Below are positions 7,696-16,166 of a stretch of 64,000 bases of DNA, piece after piece. Source of the DNA: Janthinobacterium sp. GTDB taxonomy: Bacteria > Pseudomonadota > Gammaproteobacteria > Burkholderiales > Burkholderiaceae_D. The notes under the pieces are model-generated. The model had not been told where the DNA came from. It searched no databases and saw only the letters and a program-made list of their open reading frames with translations. A program made the position numbers and the translations under genes. Where the stretch lies: assembly GCF_009923995.1 (NCBI RefSeq), contig NZ_RFSK01000005.1, forward strand, positions 62,001-126,000, in the 5' to 3' direction. The number at the start of each line of letters is the position of its first letter. Positions within the stretch are counted from its first letter, which is position 1.

Positions 7696-10548
7696 TTACT
7701 TGGTAAGGATAAAGCCCTTCAGCTTCGAGAACGCTGTTTCCAGCAGGTCTTTTTGCTGGGCGTAGTGCTTGTCATAGTAACCGACAGCAGGCGACGCCGA
7801 AGCAGGACGGCCGGCGTAGGCCAGACGCTGACCCGATTCCAGGCCTTCGAAGATGTTGTGCTGGATCTGGAACCAAGCGCCCTGGTTTTGCGGCTCGTCC
7901 TGTGCCCAGACGACTTCGACCAGGTTCGGGAACTTCTTCAGTTCAGCAGCAAACGACTTGTGCGGGAACGGATACAGCTGTTCCAGGCGCACGATGGCCG
8001 TGTCGGTCTGGCCGCGGGTCTTGCGTGCGTTGACCAGGTCGTAGTAGACCTTGCCCGAGCAGGCGATGACGCGCTTGACTTTCTTGGCATCGATTTTCTC
8101 GTCGACTTCGCCGATGACGGTCTGGAAACCGCCCTTGGCCAGCTCGGTCAGCGGCGAACCGGCGTCCTTGTTGCGCAGCAGCGACTTCGGCGTCAGGATG
8201 ACCAGCGGCTTGCGGAACTGGCGCACCATCTGGCGGCGCAGCAGGTGGAAGATCTGCGAAGCCGTCGTCGGCTGCACCACTTGCATGTTGTTGTCTGCGC
8301 ACAGCTGCAGGAAGCGTTCCGGACGCGCGGACGAGTGCTCGGGACCCTGGCCTTCGTAACCGTGCGGCAGCATCATGACCAGGCCCGAAGCGCGGCCCCA
8401 CTTCACTTCGCCGGAGCTGATGAACTGGTCGATCACCACTTGCGCGCCGTTGGCGAAGTCGCCGAACTGGGCTTCCCAGATCGTCAGGGTGTTCGGTTCA
8501 GCGGTCGAGTAGCCGTATTCGAAGGCCAGTACGGCTTCTTCGGACAGCACCGAGTCGATGACGGTGAACGGTGCCTGGTTGTCCGACACGTTTTGCAGCG
8601 GAATGTAGGTACCGGCATCCCAGCGCTCGCGGTTCTGGTCATGCAGCACGGCGTGGCGGTGCACGAAGGTGCCGCGGCCCGCATCCTGGCCCGTCAGACG
8701 GATGGCGTAGCCGGACGATACCAGCGAAGCGTAGGCCAGGTGTTCGCCCATGCCCCAGTCCAGGTTCATTTCGCCGCGGCCCATGGTGGCGCGGTCGCCC
8801 AGGACCTTCTCGACCAGCGAGTGGACCTTGAACTCTTCCGGCACGGTGGTGATGCGCGCGGCCAGGCGTTTCAGTTCCGTCATCGGCACGGCCGTGTCGG
8901 CCGAGTCGGTCCATTTCTTGTTCAGGAACGGCAGCCAGTCGACGGCATACTTGTTCTTGAAGTTCGAGATGACCGGATCGACGGTGTGCTTGCCGGCGTC
9001 CATGGCGTCGCGGAAGGCGGCTACCATCTTGTCGCCGCCATCGGCAGGGATCACGCCTTGCGCCACCAGCTTGTCCGCGTACAGCTTGCGGGTGCCCGGA
9101 TGCTGGCCGATGCGCTTGTACATCAGCGGCTGCGTCAGTGCCGGCGTATCCTGCTCGTTGTGACCCAGCTTGCGGTAGCAGATGATGTCGAGGACGATGT
9201 CCTTCTTGAATTCCATGCGGTAGTCGAGCGCGATCTGCGTCGCCAGTACCACGGCTTCCGGATCATCGGCGTTGATGTGCAGGACCGGTGCTTCGATCAT
9301 CTTGACGACGTCCGAGCAGTACAGGGTCGAGCGCGAGTCGCGCGGGTCCGAGGTGGTGAAACCGATCTGGTTGTTGATCACGATATGCACCGTGCCGCCC
9401 GTGCCGTAGCCGCGGGTCTGCGCCAGATTCAGCGTTTCCATGACCACGCCCTGGCCGGCGAAAGCGGCATCGCCGTGCACCAGGATAGGCAGCACTTGCG
9501 CTCCGTGCACGTCGCCGCGGCGGTCCATGCGGGCCTTGACGGAACCTTCGACCACAGGGTTGACGATTTCCAGGTGCGACGGGTTGAACGCCAGCGACAG
9601 GTGGACCGGGCCGCCTGCGGTGGAGATGTCCGACGAGAAGCCTTGATGGTACTTCACGTCGCCGGCCGGCAGGTCGTCGCCATGCTTGCCTTCGAATTCT
9701 TCGAACAGTTCCTGTGGCGCCTTGCCCAGGGTGTTCACCAGCACGTTCAGACGGCCGCGGTGGGCCATGCCGATGACGATTTCCTGCACGCCTTTTTCGC
9801 CGGCGCGCTGGATGGTTTCATCCATCGAGGCGATGAAGGTTTCGCCGCCTTCCAGGGAGAAGCGCTTCTGGCCCACGTAACGGGTGTGCAGATAGCGTTC
9901 CAGGCCTTCAGCCGCGGTCAGGCGGTCGAGGATGTGGATTTTTTTCTCTGGGGTGAAATTCGGGGTGGAGCGGATCGATTCCAGTTTCTCCTGCAGCCAG
10001 CGCTTTTCGGCCGGGTCGGAGATGTACATGAATTCGGCACCGATCGAGCGCGTGTAGGTGTCGCGCAGGTAGTTCAGCAGATCGCGCAGGGTGGCGGTCT
10101 CGGGGCCAAAATAGGTGTTGCTGATGTTGAACACGGTGTCCATGTCCGCATCGGTGAAGCCGTAGAAGCTCGGCTCCAGTTCCGGGATCATCGGACGTTC
10201 CTGGCGCTGCAGCGGGTCCAGGTTGGCCCAGTGCGTGCCCAGGTAGCGGTAAGCGGCGATCAGCTGGGTAGCGGCGACGCGCTTGCGGCCCATTTCGGCA
10301 TCGAAGGAAGCGGTGACTGTGCGGATCGGGCCTGCTTTTGCGCGCTCGGCGAACGAGGCGACGACGGAGGCATGCGCCACGTCAGGCTTGTTGGTGCCAT
10401 CGACGGCAGGCACGTGCTGCATCGCGTCGAAGTAGGAACGCCAGTTATCGGGTACCGAGCCTGGGTTGTTCAGATATGCCTCGTACAGGTCTTCCACGTA
10501 CGGAGCATTCCCACCAAACAGGTAGGAGTTGGTCGTTAATTGCTGCAT
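7696..10548 (-). CDS. odhA: 2-oxoglutarate dehydrogenase E1 component
   Basis: A 950-residue thiamine-diphosphate enzyme that decarboxylates 2-oxoglutarate and succinylates the OdhB lipoyl group. Visible are the E1 N-terminal tail (NSYLFGGNAPYVEDLYEAYL), active-site segments GMAHRGRLNVL and HGDAAFAGQGVV, and a C-terminal transketolase-like half containing GYEGQGPEHSSARPERFLQL. Length is normal for the family. It is the first gene of the odh operon. The 256-base region upstream, up to the LysR gene, must hold the operon promoter, but I could not pick a convincing -35/-10 pair there. Confidence 0.97.
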   Translation of the reverse strand: MQQLTTNSYLFGGNAPYVEDLYEAYLNNPGSVPDNWRSYFDAMQHVPAVDGTNKPDVAHASVVASFAERAKAGPIRTVTASFDAEMGRKRVAATQLIAAYRYLGTHWANLDPLQRQERPMIPELEPSFYGFTDADMDTVFNISNTYFGPETATLRDLLNYLRDTYTRSIGAEFMYISDPAEKRWLQEKLESIRSTPNFTPEKKIHILDRLTAAEGLERYLHTRYVGQKRFSLEGGETFIASMDETIQRAGEKGVQEIVIGMAHRGRLNVLVNTLGKAPQELFEEFEGKHGDDLPAGDVKYHQGFSSDISTAGGPVHLSLAFNPSHLEIVNPVVEGSVKARMDRRGDVHGAQVLPILVHGDAAFAGQGVVMETLNLAQTRGYGTGGTVHIVINNQIGFTTSDPRDSRSTLYCSDVVKMIEAPVLHINADDPEAVVLATQIALDYRMEFKKDIVLDIICYRKLGHNEQDTPALTQPLMYKRIGQHPGTRKLYADKLVAQGVIPADGGDKMVAAFRDAMDAGKHTVDPVISNFKNKYAVDWLPFLNKKWTDSADTAVPMTELKRLAARITTVPEEFKVHSLVEKVLGDRATMGRGEMNLDWGMGEHLAYASLVSSGYAIRLTGQDAGRGTFVHRHAVLHDQNRERWDAGTYIPLQNVSDNQAPFTVIDSVLSEEAVLAFEYGYSTAEPNTLTIWEAQFGDFANGAQVVIDQFISSGEVKWGRASGLVMMLPHGYEGQGPEHSSARPERFLQLCADNNMQVVQPTTASQIFHLLRRQMVRQFRKPLVILTPKSLLRNKDAGSPLTELAKGGFQTVIGEVDEKIDAKKVKRVIACSGKVYYDLVNARKTRGQTDTAIVRLEQLYPFPHKSFAAELKKFPNLVEVVWAQDEPQNQGAWFQIQHNIFEGLESGQRLAYAGRPASASPAVGYYDKHYAQQKDLLETAFSKLKGFILTK

Positions 10549-10804
10549 ATATTGCTCACCTTTCTTCGCGTTTCGCGAGGAATTAGCGGGTTAATCTAAC
10601 CTTCCGCGACACGGCCTGACCGGTTAGCGGATTGCACATCAAGTTGTGGGGAAGGGCTTTTTTATTGCACCAGCATTCTGCATACCGTCATTTAGAATAG
10701 CACGCGGTATTGTAACGCAACAACCGCTAGTTGAATTTTATTTGGCAAGCAAATGTAAGCTGTGTTGTTGATTTTCCCGGGCCGGGAGGGCCGTACTGTT
10801 GCGC

Positions 10805-11779
10805 TTACGCGATTCCGCCCTCGGCCCCGGCGCGGCGCTGGCGCGCAAGTGGTCTGCCTGACAACTGCGGGGCGGCGATGGCCGCCAGCCATTTCGGATC
10901 GCGGGCAAACCACTCCACCAGAAAGTCCAGCATGGTGCGCAGCAAGGGCGACATGTGCTGGCGCGACGTATAGATGCCGTAGATGCCCATGTCCTGCGGC
11001 GCGTAGGCGGGCAGCAGTTCCACCAGCTGCCCGCTGGCGATCAGCGGCGCGGCCGAATAGCGGGGCTGCATGGCGATGCCCGCCCCCGCCGCCGTCGCCA
11101 CCAGCAGCACCAGCGACTCATTCGCCGACAGGCGCCCGCTGACGGGCACAGTGAGCACTTCCCCCTGGTGCGTGAACTGCCACAGGCTCTTGCCAAAATA
11201 CGTATAAGTGAGGCAATTGTGCAGGGCCAGGTCTTCCACCCGGCGCGGCGTACCGTGCGCCGCCAGGTACGATGGTGCGGCGCACACCACCGAGGCGCAG
11301 CTGGCCAGCTGGCGCGCGATCAGGTTCGGTTCGAGCGCGTTCGTGATGCGGATCGCCAGGTCGATACGCTGCTCCACCAGGTTGACGGCGCGGTTTTCCA
11401 TCTGCAGGTCGACGGCGGCGCGGGGATAACGCTGCAGGTAAGCGGTCACTGCGCCTGCCAGCGCCGTCTGCGCCAGCGATTGCGAGCACGTAATGCGCAA
11501 CAATCCCTGCGGCGTGTCGGCCCCTTCCGGTGCCGCCACGGCCATGGCGTCCGCCACCTCCAGCATCTGCCGGCAGCGCGCCAGGGTGGCGTCGCCCGCA
11601 TCCGTCAGGCTCAAACGGCGCGTGGTGCGATGCAGCAGGCGCGCCCCCGCCCACTGCTCCATCTCGGCCAGGTAGCGTGTCACCATGGCACGCGACATGT
11701 CGAGCGCCTCGCTGGCGGCGACCATGCTGCCGCGCTCGGCGATAGCGACAAACACTTGTGCGGCGGTGATGCGGTCCAT
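10805..11779 (-). CDS. LysR-family transcriptional regulator
   Basis: A 324-residue LTTR. The N-terminal winged HTH covers about residues 1-60 (AAQVFVAIAERGSMVAASEALDMSRAMVTRYL), followed by the LysR substrate-binding fold. The start was set at the ATG at 11779 because GGGAGGG lies about seven bases before it; ORFs opening further upstream lack this. It is divergent from the truncated MBL-like gene 115 bases away, the usual layout for a LysR and its target. It belongs to the accessory block between odhA and gltA, and its effector cannot be read from the sequence. Confidence 0.88.
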   Translation of the reverse strand: MDRITAAQVFVAIAERGSMVAASEALDMSRAMVTRYLAEMEQWAGARLLHRTTRRLSLTDAGDATLARCRQMLEVADAMAVAAPEGADTPQGLLRITCSQSLAQTALAGAVTAYLQRYPRAAVDLQMENRAVNLVEQRIDLAIRITNALEPNLIARQLASCASVVCAAPSYLAAHGTPRRVEDLALHNCLTYTYFGKSLWQFTHQGEVLTVPVSGRLSANESLVLLVATAAGAGIAMQPRYSAAPLIASGQLVELLPAYAPQDMGIYGIYTSRQHMSPLLRTMLDFLVEWFARDPKWLAAIAAPQLSGRPLARQRRAGAEGGIA

Positions 11780-11894
11780 GCGGCCCTCCCTTGATTCATC
11801 CGATTCATGCAACTAAGTATTGCAATCTACCCTATTTCCCCCGCCTGGTCGAAAGGATACTATGCGGAAAAGTATCTAATAACGAAAGAATAAT

Positions 11895-12350
11895 ATGCTT
11901 GCTTGCGCCGCCCGCCCTTTCCGCACGCTGGAAACCTTTCATCTGGATGTGCTGGGCCGCGCGCCGTCGACTTCTCTGCTGCTGAGCGGCGTAGCCGATG
12001 CCATCCTCGTCAATGCCCAGTTCCTGCGCGACGATGCGGCGCAGTTAGCGCACACCATCGCCGCCAGCGGCAAGCGCCTGACCACCATCTATATCAGCAC
12101 GGCCGAACCGCAAGCGTATTTTGGCCTGGGCGTGCTGCAGCACGCCTTTCCGCAAGCCCGCATCCTCGCCAGCGGCGCCACGGTCGAGGCGATCCGCCGC
12201 CAGGCGGGCGCCAGGGTCGCCCACTGGGGCGGCATCCTCAAGCACAATGCGCCGCGCTGCATCGTCCTGCCCCAGCCTTATGATGACGCCAGCGTGCCGC
12301 TGGAAGGCCGGCACGTCGATCTGCGCCAGCTGGAAGCGGCGCTCCAGTAG
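11895..12350 (+). CDS. Truncated, degenerate metallo-beta-lactamase-fold protein
   Basis: A 151-residue protein resembling the N-terminal half of exported MBL-fold hydrolases. The segment KRLTTIYIS..EPQAYFGLGVLQHAFPQARILA and the later VAHWGGILKHNAPR are family hallmarks. Where the family has an HxDPDxYFG metal-binding motif, this protein reads TAEPQAYFG, so the histidine and aspartates are lost. The C-terminal half of the fold, with the remaining ligands, is absent; the gene stops 12 bases before the converging flavoprotein gene. No signal peptide is apparent. It is divergent from the LysR gene. It is either a non-catalytic binding relic or a decaying gene with an open frame. Confidence 0.65.
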   Translation: MLACAARPFRTLETFHLDVLGRAPSTSLLLSGVADAILVNAQFLRDDAAQLAHTIAASGKRLTTIYISTAEPQAYFGLGVLQHAFPQARILASGATVEAIRRQAGARVAHWGGILKHNAPRCIVLPQPYDDASVPLEGRHVDLRQLEAALQ

Positions 12351-12362
12351 GACACGCCTGAT

Positions 12363-12902
12363 TTACAGGGCCGACAGGAAACGCTCATAGTCTTGCGCGC
12401 TGCGCGCCAGCCGCTCGGCATAGCCCACCTCCTTCGGCCCGTCTTCCGCGCCATAGAAGGCAAAGAAGCGGCGATTGTCGGCACCGATGTACGCCAGGGT
12501 GACATCGAACGGCGCCAGCAGCTGCGCCAGGGTGACGTGCCACTTGCCTTCCGGCGTGAAATCCTCCTGGCGGATGCCCGCCGTGACCGCCAGCGCCACC
12601 TTGCGGCCCTTGAAGGCGTCGCCGCCCGAGCCGTAGGCCCAGCCGTACGCCAGCACGTCATCGAGCCACTTCTTCAGCAAGGGCGGACAGTTGAACCAGT
12701 ACACGGGGAACTGCAAGACCACATTGGCGTGCGCTTCCACCAGCGCCTGTTCGCGCGCCACATCGATGTTTCCGTCGGGATAAGCCGCATGCACATTGTG
12801 GATGGTGTAGCGGTCGGGATACTGCGCCAGCTCCTGCAGCCAGCGCTTGTTGGCCACCGAGGTGGCGAGGGAGGGATGGAAGACGATAACGAGGGTTTTC
12901 AT
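12363..12902 (-). CDS. NAD(P)H-dependent quinone-reductase-like flavoprotein
   Basis: A 179-residue flavodoxin-fold protein of the NQO/KefF/MdaB-YwrO group. It opens MKTLVIVFHPSL, and the central FPVYWFNCPPLLKKWLDDVL is the family's FMN/FAD-contacting and dimer region, followed by GWAYGSGG. Such enzymes make two-electron reductions of quinones or nitro compounds. The start at 12902 has AGGAAAG nine bases upstream; longer readings begin in non-coding sequence. The HxlR gene lies 223 bases upstream on the same strand, with two HxlR-type palindromes in the gap, pointing to electrophile- or quinone-induced expression. Confidence 0.85.
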   Translation of the reverse strand: MKTLVIVFHPSLATSVANKRWLQELAQYPDRYTIHNVHAAYPDGNIDVAREQALVEAHANVVLQFPVYWFNCPPLLKKWLDDVLAYGWAYGSGGDAFKGRKVALAVTAGIRQEDFTPEGKWHVTLAQLLAPFDVTLAYIGADNRRFFAFYGAEDGPKEVGYAERLARSAQDYERFLSAL

Positions 12903-13029
12903 GAGGCTGCTTTCCTGAATATGGGATGGGCGCACCGGGCCCGCATTCGCAGGAAAGCAGGCAAGCCGGTACCCTGCCCCCAGGCGCGCGCTCGCGCCTC
13001 CAGAGGCAGAAACAGCATAGCCACAGTGA

Positions 13030-13046
13030 GTACTTTTCACAAGTAC
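13030..13046. promoter_or_regulatory. Candidate HxlR operator 1
   Basis: Perfect inverted repeat GTACTT-TTCAC-AAGTAC. It contains the TACT...AGTA arrangement described for DUF24/HxlR regulators such as YodB and CatR of Bacillus. It lies in the gap between the HxlR gene and the flavoprotein gene it probably controls. Confidence 0.55.
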
Positions 13047-13052
13047 GCACAT

Positions 13053-13070
13053 TTACTACCCATACAGTAA
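13053..13070. promoter_or_regulatory. Candidate HxlR operator 2
   Basis: Second inverted repeat, TTACT-N8-AGTAA, six bases from the first and close to one-and-a-half to two helical turns away centre to centre. It shares the TACT/AGTA half-sites. Tandem sites of this kind would suit cooperative binding by HxlR dimers. Confidence 0.5.
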
Positions 13071-13125
13071 GAAAAGTAAGCAACCTAAAACCAAGAAACC
13101 CCTGGCATGCATTCGCGCATGCGGA

Positions 13126-13467
13126 TCAGCCTGGCTGGTGCCGCTCGCCCCATTCGCACAGGGTGTTGAGCACGGGAATCAGCGATGCACCCTTGCTGGA
13201 GAGGAAATACTCCACCTTGGGCGGCACCTGCGGGTATTCCTTGCGCACGATCAAGGCATCGGCTTCCAGCTCCTTCAGCACGACGCTGAGGGTCTTGAAG
13301 GCGATGCCGCCGAGATGGCGCTTGAGCTCGTTATGCCGCAGCACGGTGTTTCCCGCCAGCGCATACAGGATCAGCATCTTGTATTTGCCGCCGATCAGCG
13401 ACAGGGTATAGCCGAACCCCGTATCGCCCAGGGCCACGCCGCTGGGCGCGCATGTTTCTTCGTTCAT
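13126..13467 (-). CDS. HxlR (DUF24)-family redox-type regulator
   Basis: A 113-residue winged-helix regulator. HxlR hallmarks are GGKYKMLILYALAGNTVLRHNELKRHLGGI, KTLSVVLKELEADALI and VPPKVEYFLSSKG. The start at 13467 gives MNEETC, placing a cysteine at residue 6, the position of the redox-sensing Cys in Bacillus YodB. An upstream start would add a non-conserved basic stretch. With the flavoprotein gene downstream and TACT/AGTA palindromes between them, it is probably a thiol-based sensor of quinones or electrophiles. The function of Cys6 here is inferred by analogy. Confidence 0.88.
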   Translation of the reverse strand: MNEETCAPSGVALGDTGFGYTLSLIGGKYKMLILYALAGNTVLRHNELKRHLGGIAFKTLSVVLKELEADALIVRKEYPQVPPKVEYFLSSKGASLIPVLNTLCEWGERHQPG

Positions 13468-13548
13468 CACGTTCTGCTTCTTGGTTGACCGGGCCCCGAG
13501 CATACCAGCCCGGCCGCCTGGCCTGTAACCGGTGATGCCGGCACGCAT

Positions 13549-13577
13549 AAAAAAAGCGAGCCCGCAGGCTCGCTTTC
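13549..13577 (-). terminator. Terminator of the sdh-gltA operon
   Basis: A hairpin with stem AAAGCGAGCC / GGCTCGCTTT and a four-base loop, followed in the minus direction by seven T residues, about 45 bases after the gltA stop. A textbook intrinsic terminator closing the sdhCDAB-sdhE-gltA transcript. Confidence 0.85.
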
Positions 13578-13620
13578 GTGCGCCGGGCCCGCAGGCCCGG
13601 CAGGAACACTACGCGCTAAC

Positions 13621-14925
13621 TTAAGCGCGCTTGTCCAGAGGCAGCACTTCGCGGGTCGTCGAACCGACGAACAGCTGACGTGGACGGCCGATTTTTTGCT
13701 CTGGATCGGCGATCATTTCGTTCCACTGGGCGATCCAGCCGATGGTGCGGGCCATGGCGAAGATACCGGTGAACAGCGACACGGGGATGCCCAGCGCCGA
13801 TTGCACGATGCCCGAGTAGAAGTCGACGTTCGGGTACAGTTTGCGCGAGACGAAGTATTCGTCGTTCAGTGCAATCTTTTCCAGTTCCATCGCCAGCTTG
13901 AACAATGGGTCGTCTTGCAGGCCCAGTTCGTTCAGCACTTCGTAGCAGGTTTCACGCATCAGCTTGGCGCGCGGGTCGAAGTTCTTGTACACGCGGTGGC
14001 CAAAGCCCATCAGCTTGACGCCGGAGTTCTTGTCCTTGACTTGCTCGATGAAGGCAGGGATGTTCTCGACGGTGCCGATTTCCTTCAGCATGTTCAGTGC
14101 CGCTTCGTTGGCGCCGCCGTGGGCAGGGCCCCACAGGCAGGCGATGCCGGCAGCGATACAGGCGAACGGGTTGGCGCCCGACGAACCGGCCAGGCGGACG
14201 GTCGATGTCGAAGCGTTTTGCTCGTGGTCTGCGTGCAGGATCAGGATGCGGTCCAGGGCGCGCACCAGCACGTCGTTGACCTTGTAGTCTTCGCACGGGT
14301 TGGCGAACATCATGTGCATGAAGTTGGCGCTGTACGACAGGTCGTTGCGCGGGTACGTGAACGGCTGGCCGATCGAGTACTTGTAGGTCATGGCGACCAG
14401 GGTCGGCATCTTGGCGATCAGGCGGATGGCCGACACTTCGCGGTGACGCGGGTCGTTGATGTCCAGCGAATCATGGTAGAACGACGCCAGCGCGCCGACG
14501 GTGCCGACCAGGATCGACATCGGATGCGCGTCGCGGCGGAAGCCACGGAAGAAGAATTGCATCTGCTCGTGCACCATCGTGTGCTTGGTCACGGTGTCGA
14601 CGAACTTGGCTTTCTGCGCCGCGTTCGGCAGTTCGCCGTTCAGCAGCAGGTAGCACGATTCCATGAAGTCGGCGTTGACGGCCAACTGTTCGATCGGGTA
14701 ACCGCGGTACAGCAGTTCGCCCTTGTCGCCATCGATGTAGGTGATCGACGAATTGCACGAGGCGGTCGACATAAAGCCTGGGTCGTAGGTGAACTTGCCG
14801 CTACCGGCGTACAGTTTGCGGATGTCGATGACGTCCGGGCCAACCGTGCCTTTGTAGATTGGAAATTCAAGCGATGGGCTGCCATCGGAGAACGACAGGG
14901 TAGCTTTTGTGTCAGAGATATTCAT
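13621..14925 (-). CDS. gltA: Citrate synthase
   Basis: A 434-residue type II hexameric citrate synthase condensing oxaloacetate and acetyl-CoA. The catalytic regions are recognisable: [42 protein letters not shown], and [17 protein letters not shown]. The C-terminus contains the arginine-rich [10 protein letters not shown]. It is the last gene of the sdh operon, with GAAGGA upstream of the ATG and a strong terminator downstream. A 122-base gap after sdhE could hold an internal promoter, but none is clear. Confidence 0.97.
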   Translation of the reverse strand: MNISDTKATLSFSDGSPSLEFPIYKGTVGPDVIDIRKLYAGSGKFTYDPGFMSTASCNSSITYIDGDKGELLYRGYPIEQLAVNADFMESCYLLLNGELPNAAQKAKFVDTVTKHTMVHEQMQFFFRGFRRDAHPMSILVGTVGALASFYHDSLDINDPRHREVSAIRLIAKMPTLVAMTYKYSIGQPFTYPRNDLSYSANFMHMMFANPCEDYKVNDVLVRALDRILILHADHEQNASTSTVRLAGSSGANPFACIAAGIACLWGPAHGGANEAALNMLKEIGTVENIPAFIEQVKDKNSGVKLMGFGHRVYKNFDPRAKLMRETCYEVLNELGLQDDPLFKLAMELEKIALNDEYFVSRKLYPNVDFYSGIVQSALGIPVSLFTGIFAMARTIGWIAQWNEMIADPEQKIGRPRQLFVGSTTREVLPLDKRA

Positions 14926-15047
14926 GGGCTCTTCCTTCTCGGGAGTGAGTCGAAATTAAAATCAAAAATTCTGGCTGCAATTCGCACCGCAATTCGGCAG
15001 TGCTACAGCGCGCCACTCGCACCGCTTGCAATATATCGCCCAGGCGT

Positions 15048-15329
15048 CTAGGCAATGCGCAGTCGTTGCAGCAGTGCGCGCACATGCGGCAGATCGACTT
15101 CGCCTTCCGGCTCTTTACGGGCCAGTACCAGATCCATTAACGCATTGTCCGACAAATCCAGCAAACGCGTCAGCGCGTCAACTTCTTCATCGGTCAATTC
15201 GGTTTCATACGCATCGAGAAAACGGGTCAGGATAATGTCGTTTTCCAGCAGGCCACGGCGTGAACGCCAGCGCAGGCGGGCGCGGTTGGCCGGGTCGGCC
15301 TGATGCGAGGACAAAATTGATTCTGTCAT
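15048..15329 (-). CDS. sdhE: Succinate dehydrogenase assembly factor SdhE
   Basis: A 93-residue FAD-assembly chaperone of the SdhE/YgfY/SDH5 family, which promotes covalent flavinylation of SdhA. The motif RLRWRSRRGLLENDIILTRF contains the RRGxxE element that is essential in characterised members. An upstream in-frame start at 15362 would add a non-family extension; the ATG at 15329 gives the expected length. It lies between sdhB and gltA. Confidence 0.92.
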   Translation of the reverse strand: MTESILSSHQADPANRARLRWRSRRGLLENDIILTRFLDAYETELTDEEVDALTRLLDLSDNALMDLVLARKEPEGEVDLPHVRALLQRLRIA

Positions 15330-15446
15330 TTGGTTTACCACTTTACGTGTGCCTTGCGGCACGGTGCTGCTTTGCAGGCGCCGCCCGGCAGAAAGGGAGC
15401 ATACTCCCTTCCCGGAAACGGCGCCCGGCGGACGCGATTTGACGGA

Positions 15447-16157
15447 TCAGATCGCGCGGCGGACCATCAATTCCTTGATCTTGCCAATCGCCTTGTTCGG
15501 GTTCAACCCTTTCGGGCAGACGTCGACACAGTTCATGATCGAGTGGCAGCGGAACAGACGGTACGGATCTTCCAGGTTGTCCAGACGCGCGCCCGTGGCT
15601 TCGTCGCGCGAATCGGCGATGAAGCGGTAGGCTTGCAGCAGGCCGGCAGGACCGACGAATTTGTCCGGATTCCACCAGAACGACGGGCACGACGTGGAGC
15701 AGCAGGCGCACAGGATGCACTCGTACAGGCCATCGAGCTCTTCGCGCTGTTCCGGCGACTGCAGGCGCTCTTTTTCAGGCGGGATCGAGTCGTTGATCAG
15801 GAACGGCTTGATCGAATCGTACTGCTTGAAGAATTGCGTCATGTCGACGATCAGGTCGCGGATGACCGGCAGGCCTGGCAGGGGGCGCAGCACGATAGGC
15901 TCGCTCAGCTCGTTCAGGTTGGTGGTGCAGGCCAGACCGTTCTTGCCGTTGATGTTCATCGCGTCCGAACCGCACACGCCTTCGCGGCACGAGCGGCGCA
16001 GGGCCAGCGAGTCATCGACGTCCGCCTTGATGCGCTGCAGTGCGTCGAGCAGCATCTTGTCGGTATCTTTCAGTTCGACCGTCAGGTCTTGCATGTACGG
16101 CTTGGCATCCTGGTCGGGATCGTAGCGGTAGATTTTAAATTTGAGAGTGCGTGCCAT
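15447..16157 (-). CDS. sdhB: Succinate dehydrogenase iron-sulfur subunit
   Basis: A 236-residue electron-transfer subunit. The [2Fe-2S] region is CREGVCGSDAMN...C with Cys57, Cys62 and Cys77; Asp65 takes the third ligand position, as in E. coli SdhB. Two C-terminal cysteine clusters (CILCACCSTSC and CHSIMNCVDVCP) bind the [4Fe-4S] and [3Fe-4S] centres. It follows sdhA with a nine-base gap. Confidence 0.97.
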   Translation of the reverse strand: MARTLKFKIYRYDPDQDAKPYMQDLTVELKDTDKMLLDALQRIKADVDDSLALRRSCREGVCGSDAMNINGKNGLACTTNLNELSEPIVLRPLPGLPVIRDLIVDMTQFFKQYDSIKPFLINDSIPPEKERLQSPEQREELDGLYECILCACCSTSCPSFWWNPDKFVGPAGLLQAYRFIADSRDEATGARLDNLEDPYRLFRCHSIMNCVDVCPKGLNPNKAIGKIKELMVRRAI

Positions 16158-16166
16158 GGTATAGCC

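Noticed and set aside
7573-10539. A 988-codon open frame on the plus strand opposite odhA
   Set aside because: It mirrors odhA in a GC-rich region, with low-complexity His/Arg/Gln-rich product and no ribosome site. odhA itself has full family similarity.
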